A stretch of DNA of 64,000 bases from the NCBI RefSeq assembly GCF_002091955.1, contig NZ_MKKY01000083.1, positions 1 through 64,000 on the forward strand, in the 5' to 3' direction. The DNA is from Rhodococcus sp. 1168. Its GTDB lineage: Bacteria; Actinomycetota; Actinomycetes; Mycobacteriales; Mycobacteriaceae. The position numbers were made by a program, and so were the translations under genes. Shown here piece by piece: positions 34,683 to 44,475 of the stretch (position 1 is the stretch's first letter; each line of letters begins with the position of its first letter). A model generated the notes under the pieces. The model did no database searches. It saw only the letters and a list, made by a program, of their open reading frames with translations, and was not told where the DNA came from.

Positions 34683-37022
34683 GTGGACCACGTCGAATCG
34701 CGAATACAGAAGTCACACGACGTTCAGCAGGTCTACCTCTTGGACGCTGCCTCGACACTCGAGGTGCAAGCGTTGAACCAGTGGATCGATGCGACGACAC
34801 AGGAAGGCGCCCGACGTACACCGTCGGTCGTTCTGTCAGGAGAGGCATCGCAGCAAGTCGCGGACACCGTCCGCGGCATCGCCGGAGACCCACTTCTCGT
34901 GCCGCTGAGAGTGACGCTGACAGAGAAGAAACGTCGAGGGATCCTGTACCGGACATTCGCACCGCGCGGAAACTCCATGCCCACCAAGGCGTGGCAGCGA
35001 TGGGTCACCGCTGACGACCCTGATCATTCGGCCGTCTTGGTCGGCGAGCCCGCCACGCTCAGCGAGTTGCAGGCAAGGTTCGATCGAGTAGGCGGAACCT
35101 CGCTGTCCTCCTTCATTCGCAGGCAGGCCAGCCTCACGCTGGATCGAGCCGAACTCGACGTGATCGGTTCCGAGTACAAAATCCCGCGCTTCGTCGTCGA
35201 GGACATGACCGAGCAGAAGAAGTTCCACGACGGGATGAAAGAACTCGCCGAAAGGGTCGGCGAAAACCTTACCGACGTCGAGCGCCGTGTCCACGGGATC
35301 CTGGACGAAATGGTCGCCACCGAGACACGGCGGGCGGTGGAAATGTGGGGGACGCTCGGCGCATACTTCTCGCGGGCATATCGCGTCGACGTCGATCGAA
35401 CGAAGTTGCAGAAAGTCCGCGAGCTCAACAAGAACTATCCGCTGGTCTTCCTCCCGAACCATCGTTCCTATCTCGATCCTCTGGTCCTTCGACCCGCGCT
35501 GCTCGCCGAGGGACTCCCGCTCAATCACGTGATGGGCGGAATCAACGTCGGATTCTGGCCACTGGGCCCGATCGCCAAACGTAGTGGCGTGGTGCTCATC
35601 CAACGTAAGTTCTCCGACGAAATCTACAAGTGGACGCTGCGTCAGTACATGAGTTTTCTGCTGAGCAAGCGATTCAACCTGGAGTGGTACATCGAAGGCG
35701 GACGCAGCCGGACGGGCAAATTGCGGCCGCCGCGGTTCGGGTTGCTCACCTACCTCGTCGACGCACTCGAGAACAGCGACGCCGAGGATGTGTATCTGGT
35801 TCCGACCTCGATTACCTACGACCGCTTGCACGAGGTCGGTGCCATGGCCGCGGAATCGCATGGAGCGAAGAAGCAGGCCGAAGGAATCCGAATGATGCTC
35901 GGATATATTCGCGCGCAGGGCAAACTACGCGGAAACGTGTACCTGACGTTCGGCGAGCCGATCTCTGTCCGGTCCATCGTCGATGCCAGCGAGGACAAGC
36001 GTGTCGCGGTCCAGCGGATCGCCATCAACGTCGCACACGCCATCAACAATTCGACGCCGGTCACCCCGGCGGCACTGGTGACGATGGCACTACTCGGAAT
36101 CGAAGACCGAGCTTTGAACGTGCACGAGATGTGGGCCATCATCGCCCCCCTCGCGTCGTACATCCACCGGCGCGGGTTACCCACCGCAGGTAACGTCGAT
36201 ATCAGTGAGGTCGATGTGGTCCGCGCGGCTGTCGTCGCGCAGGTCGCGGCGGGTGTCGTCAGGAGGTTCGACGACGGCCCGGAGCCTGTGTTCTACCTTG
36301 CCCAGGACAAACATCTGGTTGCAGCATTCTTCCGCAACAACGCAATTCACTATTTCGTGATGCGGGCGATCGGCGAACTCGTCGTCTTGCCCGATCAGGG
36401 GCAAACTACGGCATCGACGCCGGAGTCGATGTGGGCGGCTGCCCTCGCACTGCGAGACCTGCTGAAGTTCGAATTCTTCTTCGGTGACAAGAAAGAGTTC
36501 GGCAAACGCCTCGAGACCGAAGTCGAACTCATCGATCCGAATTGGCGGGCCACCCTGTTCGACCCTGATTACGCAGTGCAACAACTACAATTACAGGACT
36601 TGCACCTCGCGCACCGCGTTCTGCAGCCGATCATGGAGGCGTATCAGGTCGTTGCCGATCAGTTGATGTTGCTGCCAGTGGATGCGGAGTTCGACAAGGC
36701 GGTCTTCGTCGCCCAATGCTTGGGTGCCGCTCAGACCCGCCGACTGCGACAGCAACTCGACCACAGTGAGTCCATTTCCGGTGAATTGTTCGACACCGCT
36801 CTGCAATTGGCCGAGAACCGCAACCTCATAGATCCCGCCGGTGAAGATGTGGCGCAGTGCCGACGCGACTTCGCCCGGGAGATCAACGAATGGGCACGCA
36901 AAGCCAGGTTGATTCGCGACATGGCTCGTCGACAGTTGAACGAGGTCGACCCGATCAACTCACCGGACGGCTCACCGTGCGGTGACACCCCGAACAGCGT
37001 CGAACCTGGAGACGAGGGCTGA
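34683..37022 (+). CDS. plsB: Glycerol-3-phosphate acyltransferase PlsB
   Basis: Membrane-associated enzyme of 779 residues that acylates sn-glycerol 3-phosphate at position 1, the first step of phospholipid and triacylglycerol synthesis. Acyltransferase motifs are in order: NHRSYLDP near residue 260, GGINVGFWPLGPI near 288, IEGGRSRTGKLRPP near 338 and VPTSITYDR near 375. The GTG at 34683 has AGGAG seven bases upstream and is preferred to the GTG at 34662. The stop shares one base with the plsC start (TGATG). Confidence 0.95.
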   Translation: MDHVESRIQKSHDVQQVYLLDAASTLEVQALNQWIDATTQEGARRTPSVVLSGEASQQVADTVRGIAGDPLLVPLRVTLTEKKRRGILYRTFAPRGNSMPTKAWQRWVTADDPDHSAVLVGEPATLSELQARFDRVGGTSLSSFIRRQASLTLDRAELDVIGSEYKIPRFVVEDMTEQKKFHDGMKELAERVGENLTDVERRVHGILDEMVATETRRAVEMWGTLGAYFSRAYRVDVDRTKLQKVRELNKNYPLVFLPNHRSYLDPLVLRPALLAEGLPLNHVMGGINVGFWPLGPIAKRSGVVLIQRKFSDEIYKWTLRQYMSFLLSKRFNLEWYIEGGRSRTGKLRPPRFGLLTYLVDALENSDAEDVYLVPTSITYDRLHEVGAMAAESHGAKKQAEGIRMMLGYIRAQGKLRGNVYLTFGEPISVRSIVDASEDKRVAVQRIAINVAHAINNSTPVTPAALVTMALLGIEDRALNVHEMWAIIAPLASYIHRRGLPTAGNVDISEVDVVRAAVVAQVAAGVVRRFDDGPEPVFYLAQDKHLVAAFFRNNAIHYFVMRAIGELVVLPDQGQTTASTPESMWAAALALRDLLKFEFFFGDKKEFGKRLETEVELIDPNWRATLFDPDYAVQQLQLQDLHLAHRVLQPIMEAYQVVADQLMLLPVDAEFDKAVFVAQCLGAAQTRRLRQQLDHSESISGELFDTALQLAENRNLIDPAGEDVAQCRRDFAREINEWARKARLIRDMARRQLNEVDPINSPDGSPCGDTPNSVEPGDEG

Positions 37023-38449
37023 TGATTCAGCTGGCCGATCAGTTGACAGCTATCGCTGAGGCGCCCCCGGGACCGGACACTGCAGCGTTCTTCGATCTCG
37101 ACGGCACCTTGATCAACGGCTTTTCTGCCAAAGCCGTGTTCCTGGAACGACTGAAGACGCTCGATGTGACAGTGCGTGAACTGTGGGAAATCTCGAGTGC
37201 GGTCGTCGAAATGCGAATGCGGAACTCCCCCGTCGACAATTTGATGGGCAAGGCCGTCAAGGGCCTGGAAGGTCGCCTCGAAGAAGACCTGATGGAGCAG
37301 GCATACACGTTGTTCCGCAACGAGATTGCGCCGATGATCTACCCGCAGGCTCGCATTCTCGTCGAAGCACACCGGCATGCAGGCCATCGGCTGATCATCG
37401 CGACGTCGGCGACTCCGTACCAGGCGATCCCGGTACGAGAAGACATGATGTTCGACGAGTTGTTGTGCACGACGCCCGTCGTGACCGACGGGGTTCTGAC
37501 CGGTGAGCTGGTCGGAAATTCGTTGTGGGGACCGAGAAAAGCCAAAGCTGTCACCGACTACGCCGAGCGCGAGAACCTCGATCTCGCCGAGTGCTTCGTC
37601 TACTCGAACGGCGGCGAGGACGTCCCGATGCTGCTCGAAGCCGGACGGCCGGTCGCGTTGAACCCTGACGCCGAGCTCGACCGTTATGCAAAGAAGGCGG
37701 GGTGGCCGATATTGCACCTCGAAAACCCTAGACGTGGAACCGATCTCACATCGGCAGTTCGCAGCACCGCTGCGATGGGGGCAGTGATCGCCAGCGCCGG
37801 CATCGGCATCGGGCTCGGCATCCTCACGCGCAGTCGGCGGACCGGCGCCAACATCACCTCCACCGTCGCACCGGACATCGCCTTGACGCTTGCCGGCATC
37901 AAGCTCGACGTCACCGGCACCGAGAACGCCTGGTCCGCGCGGCCCGCAGTGTTCATGTTCAATCATCAAAGCGCGGCCGATTCACTGATCGTCACCTCGA
38001 TTCTGCGCCGGGACATCACCGCCGTCGCCAAGCGCGAACTCGAGCGCGATCCCCGGTTTGCCCTGCTCGGAATGATTTTCGACGTCGCCTACATCGATCG
38101 AGGCGATCCGGCCAAGGCGCGTGAAGCGCTGCTCCCCGCCATCGAGAAATTGCATTCGGGTATCTCGGTCGCGATCGCGCCCGAGGGCACTCGCATGCCC
38201 ACCTCGAGATTGGGACGCTTCAAGAAGGGTGGCTTCCATCTGGCGATGCAGGCCGAGGTTCCGATCGTTCCCATCGTCATCCACAACGCCGGTGACGTGA
38301 TGTGGAAGAAGGACTTCACGGCGCACTCCGGTACCGTCAAGGTGACCGTCGGCGAACCGATTCCGACCACGGGCTGGGACCCGGACAAGCTCGACTCCTA
38401 CATCGACGAGGTTCGATCGTATTTCGACAGAACGCTGGGATATGACTGA
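37022..38449 (+). CDS. plsC: HAD phosphatase / 1-acylglycerol-3-phosphate acyltransferase fusion
   Basis: Two-domain protein of 475 residues. Residues 15-225 are a HAD-IB phosphatase-like domain with FFDLDGTLI and the later SNGGEDVPML. A helix near 245-265 may anchor it to the membrane. Residues 275-470 are a PlsC acyltransferase with NHQSAAD and PEGTRMPT. It should produce phosphatidic acid, matching the domain layout of Rv2483c-type PlsC. It overlaps plsB by one base and the cyclase gene by 8 bp, giving a three-gene operon. Confidence 0.92.
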   Translation: MIQLADQLTAIAEAPPGPDTAAFFDLDGTLINGFSAKAVFLERLKTLDVTVRELWEISSAVVEMRMRNSPVDNLMGKAVKGLEGRLEEDLMEQAYTLFRNEIAPMIYPQARILVEAHRHAGHRLIIATSATPYQAIPVREDMMFDELLCTTPVVTDGVLTGELVGNSLWGPRKAKAVTDYAERENLDLAECFVYSNGGEDVPMLLEAGRPVALNPDAELDRYAKKAGWPILHLENPRRGTDLTSAVRSTAAMGAVIASAGIGIGLGILTRSRRTGANITSTVAPDIALTLAGIKLDVTGTENAWSARPAVFMFNHQSAADSLIVTSILRRDITAVAKRELERDPRFALLGMIFDVAYIDRGDPAKAREALLPAIEKLHSGISVAIAPEGTRMPTSRLGRFKKGGFHLAMQAEVPIVPIVIHNAGDVMWKKDFTAHSGTVKVTVGEPIPTTGWDPDKLDSYIDEVRSYFDRTLGYD

Positions 38450-39476
38450 AAATCAGATCAGTTCGCTTGTGCAGACCGAGATCGAGAAGACTCTTCTCGG
38501 TGGCGAGCGGAAGTACACGCGATCCGATATCGCCGAAAAGTCGGGCCTTCCGCTCGAGCGGGTGGTGCAGTTGTGGATCGCGATGGGTTTTCCCGTCCAC
38601 ACCGACCCCTCCGCGGTCGTGTACACCGATGCCGATCTCGATGCGTTGCGACTGATCACGACCCTCACCGAGCAGAAAGTGATCAAGCCGGAGATGGAGG
38701 TCGCCATCGCGCGCACTCTCGGGCAGTCGATGTCCAGGCTCGCTGAATGGCAAGTGGCCGTGGTGAATTCCCACATTCTCGACCGAATCACCATTCATTC
38801 CGACGGCGAGGATCCCACCGACCTCGACGTGATCAGACGTGACGCAAGATCCATTGCAGCTCAAACGGTTCCCACCCTGGAAGCTCTGCAGTCCTACACC
38901 TGGCGCCGACATCTGGCTGCCACTGCTGGCAGGTCCGTCACCGGCCCGACCGAGGAAACCTCCGGCCGCATCCTCGCCGTCGGATTCGCGGACATGGTCG
39001 GTTACACCAGCCTGACCCGACGCCTCGGTATCGACGAATTGACGACACTGCTCGAAGAGTTCGAGTCCATCGCCACGGACATCGTTGCCCGTGGCCGCGG
39101 ATCCGTCATCAAGAATGTCGGCGACGAGGTCATGTTCAGTGCGCAGAGCGCCGAGGATGCGGCGCACATCGCACTCGATCTCCAGCATGCGTTCGACGCG
39201 CACGAGGACATGCCGGAACTCCGTATCGGTCTGGCGTGGGGATCGGTGCTCGCCCGGTACGGCGACCTGTACGGCTCGGTGGTCAACATAGCTGCCAGAT
39301 TGACCAGTTCGGCACGTCCGGGAACCATTCTGGTGGACACCGCGATGACCGAGATGCTCGACGGCGACTCGGAGTTCCATCTCAAAGCCATCAGATCCCT
39401 GCGGGTGCGTGGTTTCCACAAACTCAAGCCGCATGCACTGCGCAGAAGCACGGACGATCAGCCGAAAGAAAGGTAG
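38442..39476 (+). CDS. Class III adenylyl cyclase with Rv1264-like N-terminal domain
   Basis: A 344-residue cytosolic cyclase. The first 160 residues are all-helical and resemble the autoinhibitory, pH-sensing half of mycobacterial Rv1264. The catalytic domain (170-335) retains all key residues: metal-binding Asp in FADMVGYT and in NVGDEVMF, the adenine-selecting Lys just before that Asp, and the Asn and Arg of VNIAAR. It should be an active homodimeric cyclase making cAMP. Its start lies 8 bp inside plsC, linking it to phospholipid synthesis by operon. Confidence 0.92.
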   Translation: MTENQISSLVQTEIEKTLLGGERKYTRSDIAEKSGLPLERVVQLWIAMGFPVHTDPSAVVYTDADLDALRLITTLTEQKVIKPEMEVAIARTLGQSMSRLAEWQVAVVNSHILDRITIHSDGEDPTDLDVIRRDARSIAAQTVPTLEALQSYTWRRHLAATAGRSVTGPTEETSGRILAVGFADMVGYTSLTRRLGIDELTTLLEEFESIATDIVARGRGSVIKNVGDEVMFSAQSAEDAAHIALDLQHAFDAHEDMPELRIGLAWGSVLARYGDLYGSVVNIAARLTSSARPGTILVDTAMTEMLDGDSEFHLKAIRSLRVRGFHKLKPHALRRSTDDQPKER

Positions 39477-39540
39477 GCGTCCACGGGCGGATACCCTGGG
39501 GTCTGTCCGCACCACTCGCCAGTAACCAAGAGGAACAAAG

Positions 39541-39921
39541 ATGATCGGCGCCGTCAGCGGCCTGTTGTATGCGATGTCACTGGTCGTCGGCGTATGGGTT
39601 GCCGTCAAACTTGTTTCGAACAGCCCGGTGCTGTTGAAGAACCGAGCAGATCGCGCGCTCTTCTGGACCATTTCAGCGACCGAGGTAGTGGTGCTCGCGC
39701 AGGCCATCATCGGATTTGTCGCGATGTTCACCAGTGATCGCGAGATTCATCGTCTCACCTTCGGCGCGTATCTGATCGGCTTGCTGCTGCTACTTCCGAT
39801 CGGCACGTGGTGGTCGCTGGGCGATCGTTCTCGCGGCGGCACAGCAGTTCTGCTCGTCGCCGTCCTCACCCTCGCAGCCATGGTGCTGCGCCTGAGCCAG
39901 ATATGGGCCGGATATGCCTGA
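39541..39921 (+). CDS. Conserved membrane protein, four helices
   Basis: A 126-residue integral membrane protein with four predicted helices (about residues 5-25, 40-65, 72-92 and 100-122). An RxxR-type loop (KNRADRALFW) follows helix 1. I do not recognise a named family. AAGAGGAA lies just upstream of the ATG. The next gene overlaps its end by 8 bp, so the two are probably co-translated and may form a complex. Confidence 0.75.
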   Translation: MIGAVSGLLYAMSLVVGVWVAVKLVSNSPVLLKNRADRALFWTISATEVVVLAQAIIGFVAMFTSDREIHRLTFGAYLIGLLLLLPIGTWWSLGDRSRGGTAVLLVAVLTLAAMVLRLSQIWAGYA

Positions 39922-40339
39922 TACCTCCCAAGACGACAGCCTCAAACAGGCAACTCGTACCGGTTTCGGCCGCTTCCTCATTGCGGTCTATGCCGTCTTC
40001 GCGGTCGCGGCGACATCGAGATCTCTGGTCCAGCTGACAACGCGCTTCGACGAAGCCCCGTTCGCGTACATCTTGTCGGCGGTGGCAGCGGTGGTCTACA
40101 TCATCGCGACCGTCGGGCTCGCCCGAGCAACCGAGGCCTCGCGACGGGTGGTGATGGTGTCCTGCATCATCGAGCTGGTCGGAGTGTTGGCCGTCGGCAC
40201 CTTCAGCTACCTTCAGCCCGACGATTTCCCCGATGCGACCGTGTGGTCACACTTCGGGCAGGGATACGTATTCATCCCGGTGATTCTTCCGATTGCCGGC
40301 CTGTGGTGGCTGCGTCGCACCCGCAACGCTGGGGTCTAG
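39914..40339 (+). CDS. Conserved membrane protein, four helices
   Basis: A 141-residue membrane protein with four predicted helices starting near residue 20 and a short C-terminal WWLRRTRN cytoplasmic end. The motif DDFPDATVWSHFGQGY near residue 100 is a conserved-looking extracytoplasmic loop. It overlaps the preceding membrane protein by 8 bp and the convergent SRPBCC gene by 4 bp. Function unknown. Confidence 0.75.
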   Translation: MPDTSQDDSLKQATRTGFGRFLIAVYAVFAVAATSRSLVQLTTRFDEAPFAYILSAVAAVVYIIATVGLARATEASRRVVMVSCIIELVGVLAVGTFSYLQPDDFPDATVWSHFGQGYVFIPVILPIAGLWWLRRTRNAGV

Positions 40340-40767
40340 GCGGGTAACGCGGCGAGGTTCGCCACCGACTTGGTGACATCGGAGCCCAAAGCCCGCGCGA
40401 CGACACTGCCGACCGGCCCGAAGAGCACTCCCCCACCGAAGTAGGCTTCGAGCGTCAGTTTCGAGCCGCTCCGATGCTTGCGGACGTGGATGGTCAGCGA
40501 AATCTTGATGCCGCCTTTGCCGGTTCCCGACATCTCGATCAGCTTGGGCTCATCGAACTCGGTGAACGTCCAACGGATCGTGTTCTTGAAGCCTTTGACC
40601 TTGACGAGGGACTCCACCTCGGTGCCTTTGCCGAGCACTTTGGGGGGCGGAGCGCACCAGCCACCGTGAATTGTCATCCACTCGTCGAACCTGTCGAGCG
40701 CCGACGCTTTGTTCCATGCGCCTTGCGGATCTTCGGGCATCTCTACCGAGACGCTGATCTTTGCCAT
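40336..40767 (-). CDS. SRPBCC-fold (polyketide cyclase/START-like) protein
   Basis: A 143-residue protein with the helix-grip pattern of the SRPBCC superfamily. It starts KISVSVEMPEDPQGAWNKAS, has the central beta hairpins KGTEVESLVKVKGF and KISLTIHVRKHRSGSKLTLEAYFGG, and ends in a long C-terminal helix. Such proteins bind hydrophobic ligands or act in RatA-like roles; the ligand is unknown. Start ATG at 40767, 57 bp from the divergent ligD start. Longer upstream frames run into ligD and are rejected. Confidence 0.82.
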   Translation of the reverse strand: MAKISVSVEMPEDPQGAWNKASALDRFDEWMTIHGGWCAPPPKVLGKGTEVESLVKVKGFKNTIRWTFTEFDEPKLIEMSGTGKGGIKISLTIHVRKHRSGSKLTLEAYFGGGVLFGPVGSVVARALGSDVTKSVANLAALPA

Positions 40768-40824
40768 GCTTCGAGCTTGGCACAAGTGCCTCGCGGCGCC
40801 GCTGGCGACCGTTAGCCTGAGCGC

Positions 40825-43083
40825 ATGGCGACGCTCGACATCGCAGGTCGGAAAGTCTCGGTAACAAATCTCGACAAGGTGCTGTTTCCGAGTACAGGCA
40901 CCACCAAAAGCCAGGTCATCGAGTACTACACGAGCATTGCGCCGGCAATGCTCCCACACATCATCGGCCGACCGGTCACCCGGAAACGTTGGCCGAACGG
41001 CGTCGAACAGTCCTCGTTCTTCGAAAAGAATCTTGCGGCTTCCGCTCCGGACTGGCTCGATAGACGCGAGATCTCGCACTCCGATCGCGTCGTGACATAC
41101 CCCCTTTTCTCAAACGCCGCCGATCTAGCGTGGCTCGGCCAGCAAGGCGCGATCGAGGCGCATGTTCCGCAATGGCGATTCGACGGGAAAGCACCCGGCC
41201 TTGCCACGAGGATGGTGTTCGACCTCGATCCCGGCGACGATGTCGATCTGGACCGATGCGCCGAGATCGCATGCGAGATTCGAGACATGATTTCCGAGAT
41301 CGGATTCCGGGCGTTTCCCGTCACCAGCGGGAGCAAGGGGATACACCTCTATGTGCCATTGGAGAAGCCGCTGACGTCCTCTGGTGCGTCAACGGTCGCC
41401 AAGCGTGTGGCAACGTTGTTGGAGGATCGATCGCCTGATCGCGTGACGGCGACGATGGCGAAGGCCAAACGCACCGGCCGCGTATTCGTGGATTGGTCGC
41501 AGAACAACGGGAAGAAGACGACCGTTGCGCCGTACTCGCTTCGAGGTCGTGCTGAGCCGACCGTCGCGGCCCCGAGATCGTGGGAAGAACTCGAGTCGCG
41601 AGGGCTGAGGCAGCTACGTTTCGAGGAAGTCCTCGATCGTTACCGCCGCGACGGTGACCTACTCGCGGAGCTGGATCCACCGATCGAACACTCCGAGCCG
41701 GACAAGCTGACCACTTACCGGAACAAACGCAGCGCCGCAAAGACCCCGGAACCGATACCGGAGAGTACCGAGCGGACGGGGAACGGTGACACGTTCGTCA
41801 TCCAAGAGCATCATGCTCGACGGTTGCACTACGACTTCCGACTCGAACACGACGGCGTCCTGGTCTCATGGGCGGTGCCAAAGAACATTCCCGAGGACTC
41901 GGTGAAGAACCGCCTCGCCGTACGCACCGAAGACCACCCGCTCGAATATGCATCGTTCGAGGGCAGCATCCCCAAGGGCGAATACGGGGGCGGCGAGGTG
42001 TCCATCTGGGACAGCGGCACCTACGAGCTGGAGAAGTGGCGCGAGAACGAGGTGATTGTCGTCTTGCATGGCGATAAGGCCAGGGGTCGCTATGCGCTGA
42101 TTCGCACCAAGGGCGATCAGTGGCTCATGCATCTGATGAAGGATGCAGCTCCGGTCAAGGTAGATATCGCGCCGATGCTCGCCACGGCGGGTGACATCAC
42201 CGACCTTGCCGACGGAGATTGGACGTTCGAGGGTAAGTGGGACGGATTCCGCGTGATCGCACGGTGTGCCCACGGAGAAATGAAGCTCGTATCGCGGACC
42301 GGAAACGACCTCACCGCACGCTTTCCTTCGCTTTCTACGTTGGCCGCCGAACTGGCAGACCACGATGTCATTCTCGACGGCGAAGCTGTTGTATTCGACG
42401 CCGACGGAATTACAAGCTTCGAATTACTACAGAACAGTTCGGGTCGGGAAGTGCGCTTTATCGCCTTCGATCTACTGCATCTCGACGGCACGTCGCTGGT
42501 GAAAAAGAAGTACTCCGACAGGCGACGCCTACTGGAATTACTGACGACCGGACTCGAGTCGGTGCTCGTGCCGGAGCAACTGACCGGCACGGCCGAAGAG
42601 GCACTCGCCGAGAGCGTCCGACGCGGCTGGGAGGGGGTCGTCGCGAAACGAACCGACTCGATCTATCAGCCGGGCAAGCGCGCCAAGACCTGGATCAAAA
42701 CGAAGAACTGGCGGACCCAGGAGGTGGTCATCGGCGGTTGGCGACGCGGCCGCGGGCGTCGCGCAGGCGGCCCTGGGTCACTGTTGGTCGGTACGCCCGG
42801 GCCTGACGGGCTTCGATATCTGGGCCGCGTCGGAACCGGTTTCAGCGACCGCGCGCTGGAGCAGCTGAGTGAGCGGTTGGCTCCGCTCGAGACCGACGTA
42901 TCACCATTTTCCGAGCAACTTCCCACCGCAGACCGGAAAGAAGCCGTCTGGACCACACCGACTCTCGTCGCCGAAGTGCGCTTCTACGAATGGACCGACT
43001 CCATGCATTTTCGTCATCCGAGCTGGCGTGGAATTCGTGAAGACAAACAGCCGTCGGAGGTCGTCATCGAGAACAACCAATAA
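40825..43083 (+). CDS. ligD: Multifunctional non-homologous end-joining DNA ligase LigD
   Basis: A 752-residue end-joining enzyme with three domains in mycobacterial order. The POL domain (1-295) has FDLDPGDD and SGSKGIHLYV. The 3'-phosphoesterase (about 320-435) has HHARRLHYDFRLEHDG. The ligase (about 445-752) has Lys471 in EGKWDGFR and EGVVAKR. It processes and seals double-strand breaks with Ku. No ku gene lies in the window; in mycobacteria ku is adjacent and divergent, a place taken here by the SRPBCC gene. No ribosome binding site is strong; the ATG at 40825 fits the family N-terminus. Confidence 0.95.
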   Translation: MATLDIAGRKVSVTNLDKVLFPSTGTTKSQVIEYYTSIAPAMLPHIIGRPVTRKRWPNGVEQSSFFEKNLAASAPDWLDRREISHSDRVVTYPLFSNAADLAWLGQQGAIEAHVPQWRFDGKAPGLATRMVFDLDPGDDVDLDRCAEIACEIRDMISEIGFRAFPVTSGSKGIHLYVPLEKPLTSSGASTVAKRVATLLEDRSPDRVTATMAKAKRTGRVFVDWSQNNGKKTTVAPYSLRGRAEPTVAAPRSWEELESRGLRQLRFEEVLDRYRRDGDLLAELDPPIEHSEPDKLTTYRNKRSAAKTPEPIPESTERTGNGDTFVIQEHHARRLHYDFRLEHDGVLVSWAVPKNIPEDSVKNRLAVRTEDHPLEYASFEGSIPKGEYGGGEVSIWDSGTYELEKWRENEVIVVLHGDKARGRYALIRTKGDQWLMHLMKDAAPVKVDIAPMLATAGDITDLADGDWTFEGKWDGFRVIARCAHGEMKLVSRTGNDLTARFPSLSTLAAELADHDVILDGEAVVFDADGITSFELLQNSSGREVRFIAFDLLHLDGTSLVKKKYSDRRRLLELLTTGLESVLVPEQLTGTAEEALAESVRRGWEGVVAKRTDSIYQPGKRAKTWIKTKNWRTQEVVIGGWRRGRGRRAGGPGSLLVGTPGPDGLRYLGRVGTGFSDRALEQLSERLAPLETDVSPFSEQLPTADRKEAVWTTPTLVAEVRFYEWTDSMHFRHPSWRGIREDKQPSEVVIENNQ

Positions 43084-43259
43084 CCTTGTACGATGCCCAC
43101 TTCATGGGGCTCCAACATTTTTCCGGCCCATATTCCCCACTGCGCCCTGGGTGGGCGGAGAGTAACGGGTGGGATATCTTTTTACATATACCCCTCGTGT
43201 GGTTGCGAAATGAGCCAGTCTCAGTTCGAGTCCAAAATTTTCCGAAAGGGTACGACGCT

Positions 43260-44462
43260 ATGCGCGCTATTGCATTGATGGGAGCAGCGGCCCTGGTCGC
43301 GTGTTCCGCCCTGGTGGCAGTGGTACCGGCTGCTGCCGATCCGTTGCAACCGACGCCGATCTCGGACGCGTTCTACGGTCCGACGCCGGATCTGGAGGCG
43401 AAGAACCCGGGCGACATCATCTCGAGTCGACCGATGGCTCCCCCTGCCGGATTCTTGGACGTAAATGTCTGGCAGCTTCGATTCCGTTCGACGAGTTCGA
43501 CCGGCGCGCCGATCGCGGCGGTCACCACCGTCATCGCTCCGAGGAACAAAGCGCCCAATGGCCCCTTGCTTTCCTACCAACACATCATCAATGCACTCGG
43601 TTTGGAATGCGCTCCGTCACAGGCGCTGTGGTCCAACGACCCCAACCTCGTCATTCGCGAAGCCCCGGCACTCAACGCTGCTCTGCAGCGCGGCTGGACC
43701 GTCAACATCGCCGATCACCTCGGACCGAACAGTGCGTACGGCGCCGCGAAGTTGGGCGGACAGATCGTCCTCGACAGCATTCGGGCCGCCCAGCACTTCG
43801 ATCCACTCCAAGTAGCGCAGAGCCCGGTGGCCCTCGCGGGATACTCGGGCGGCGGAATGGCGACGGCGTGGGCTGCGGCATTGCAGGCGGCCTACGCACC
43901 GGAACTGAACATCGTCGGAAGCGCAGCAGGTGGAGCTCCGATGAACCTCGAACGGATGGCTCGCGACCTCGGATTCAATCCCCATCCCGTCTTCGGCCTC
44001 GCTTTCGCAGCAGCCCTCGGTCTCGAACGCGAATATCCAAACCGCATTCCGATCACCGCGCAGCTCAACCCGCTCGGACAGCAAATGGCTCGGGAAATGC
44101 AGAACGGATGCACCAACGACATCCTTCGAGTGGGCGCAGGCAAGAGCGCGACCCAAGTCGCCAACACCACCGACCTGATCAACAGCCCAGAAATGGTCGC
44201 CGCCGTCAACGAGAACAGCGTCGAAATGTACCCCGGAGTGCCGAAAGCGCCTTACTTCGAGTGGCACAGCCCGACCGACGCACTGATTCCAGTCTCGTCG
44301 ATCACCAACACTCTCGGCCGCTACTGCGCAGCCGGCGTGCAGGTCCAAGAGGTACAGGTAGAAAGCAACGACCACCTCACCGCAGCAGTCCTTGGACTGC
44401 CGCAGGCACTGGACTGGATCAGTGCCCGCTTCGACGGAGTCCCTGCACCCACCAACTGCTGA
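43260..44462 (+). CDS. Secreted LIP-family lipase
   Basis: Exported alpha/beta-hydrolase of 400 residues of the secretory lipase (LIP) family. A signal peptide ends near VPAAADP (residue 26). The nucleophile elbow is GYSGGG near residue 196. The domain carries the family feature PLLSYQHIINALG, and a late EWHSPTDALIP segment holds the likely catalytic Asp, with the His in NDHLTAA. Substrates are probably triacylglycerols or other esters. The start at 43260 has an AAAGGG upstream. Positions 43084-43259 before it hold no gene. Confidence 0.88.
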   Translation: MRAIALMGAAALVACSALVAVVPAAADPLQPTPISDAFYGPTPDLEAKNPGDIISSRPMAPPAGFLDVNVWQLRFRSTSSTGAPIAAVTTVIAPRNKAPNGPLLSYQHIINALGLECAPSQALWSNDPNLVIREAPALNAALQRGWTVNIADHLGPNSAYGAAKLGGQIVLDSIRAAQHFDPLQVAQSPVALAGYSGGGMATAWAAALQAAYAPELNIVGSAAGGAPMNLERMARDLGFNPHPVFGLAFAAALGLEREYPNRIPITAQLNPLGQQMAREMQNGCTNDILRVGAGKSATQVANTTDLINSPEMVAAVNENSVEMYPGVPKAPYFEWHSPTDALIPVSSITNTLGRYCAAGVQVQEVQVESNDHLTAAVLGLPQALDWISARFDGVPAPTNC

Positions 44463-44475
44463 GCCCCGCACACCC

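Noticed and set aside
36731-37969. Long minus-strand frame of 412 codons over plsB/plsC
   Set aside because: It is antisense to two well-supported acyltransferase genes and shows no recognisable family.
38337-39731. Long minus-strand frame of 464 codons over the cyclase
   Set aside because: It is antisense to a cyclase whose catalytic residues are all present; the composition is that of a high-GC shadow.
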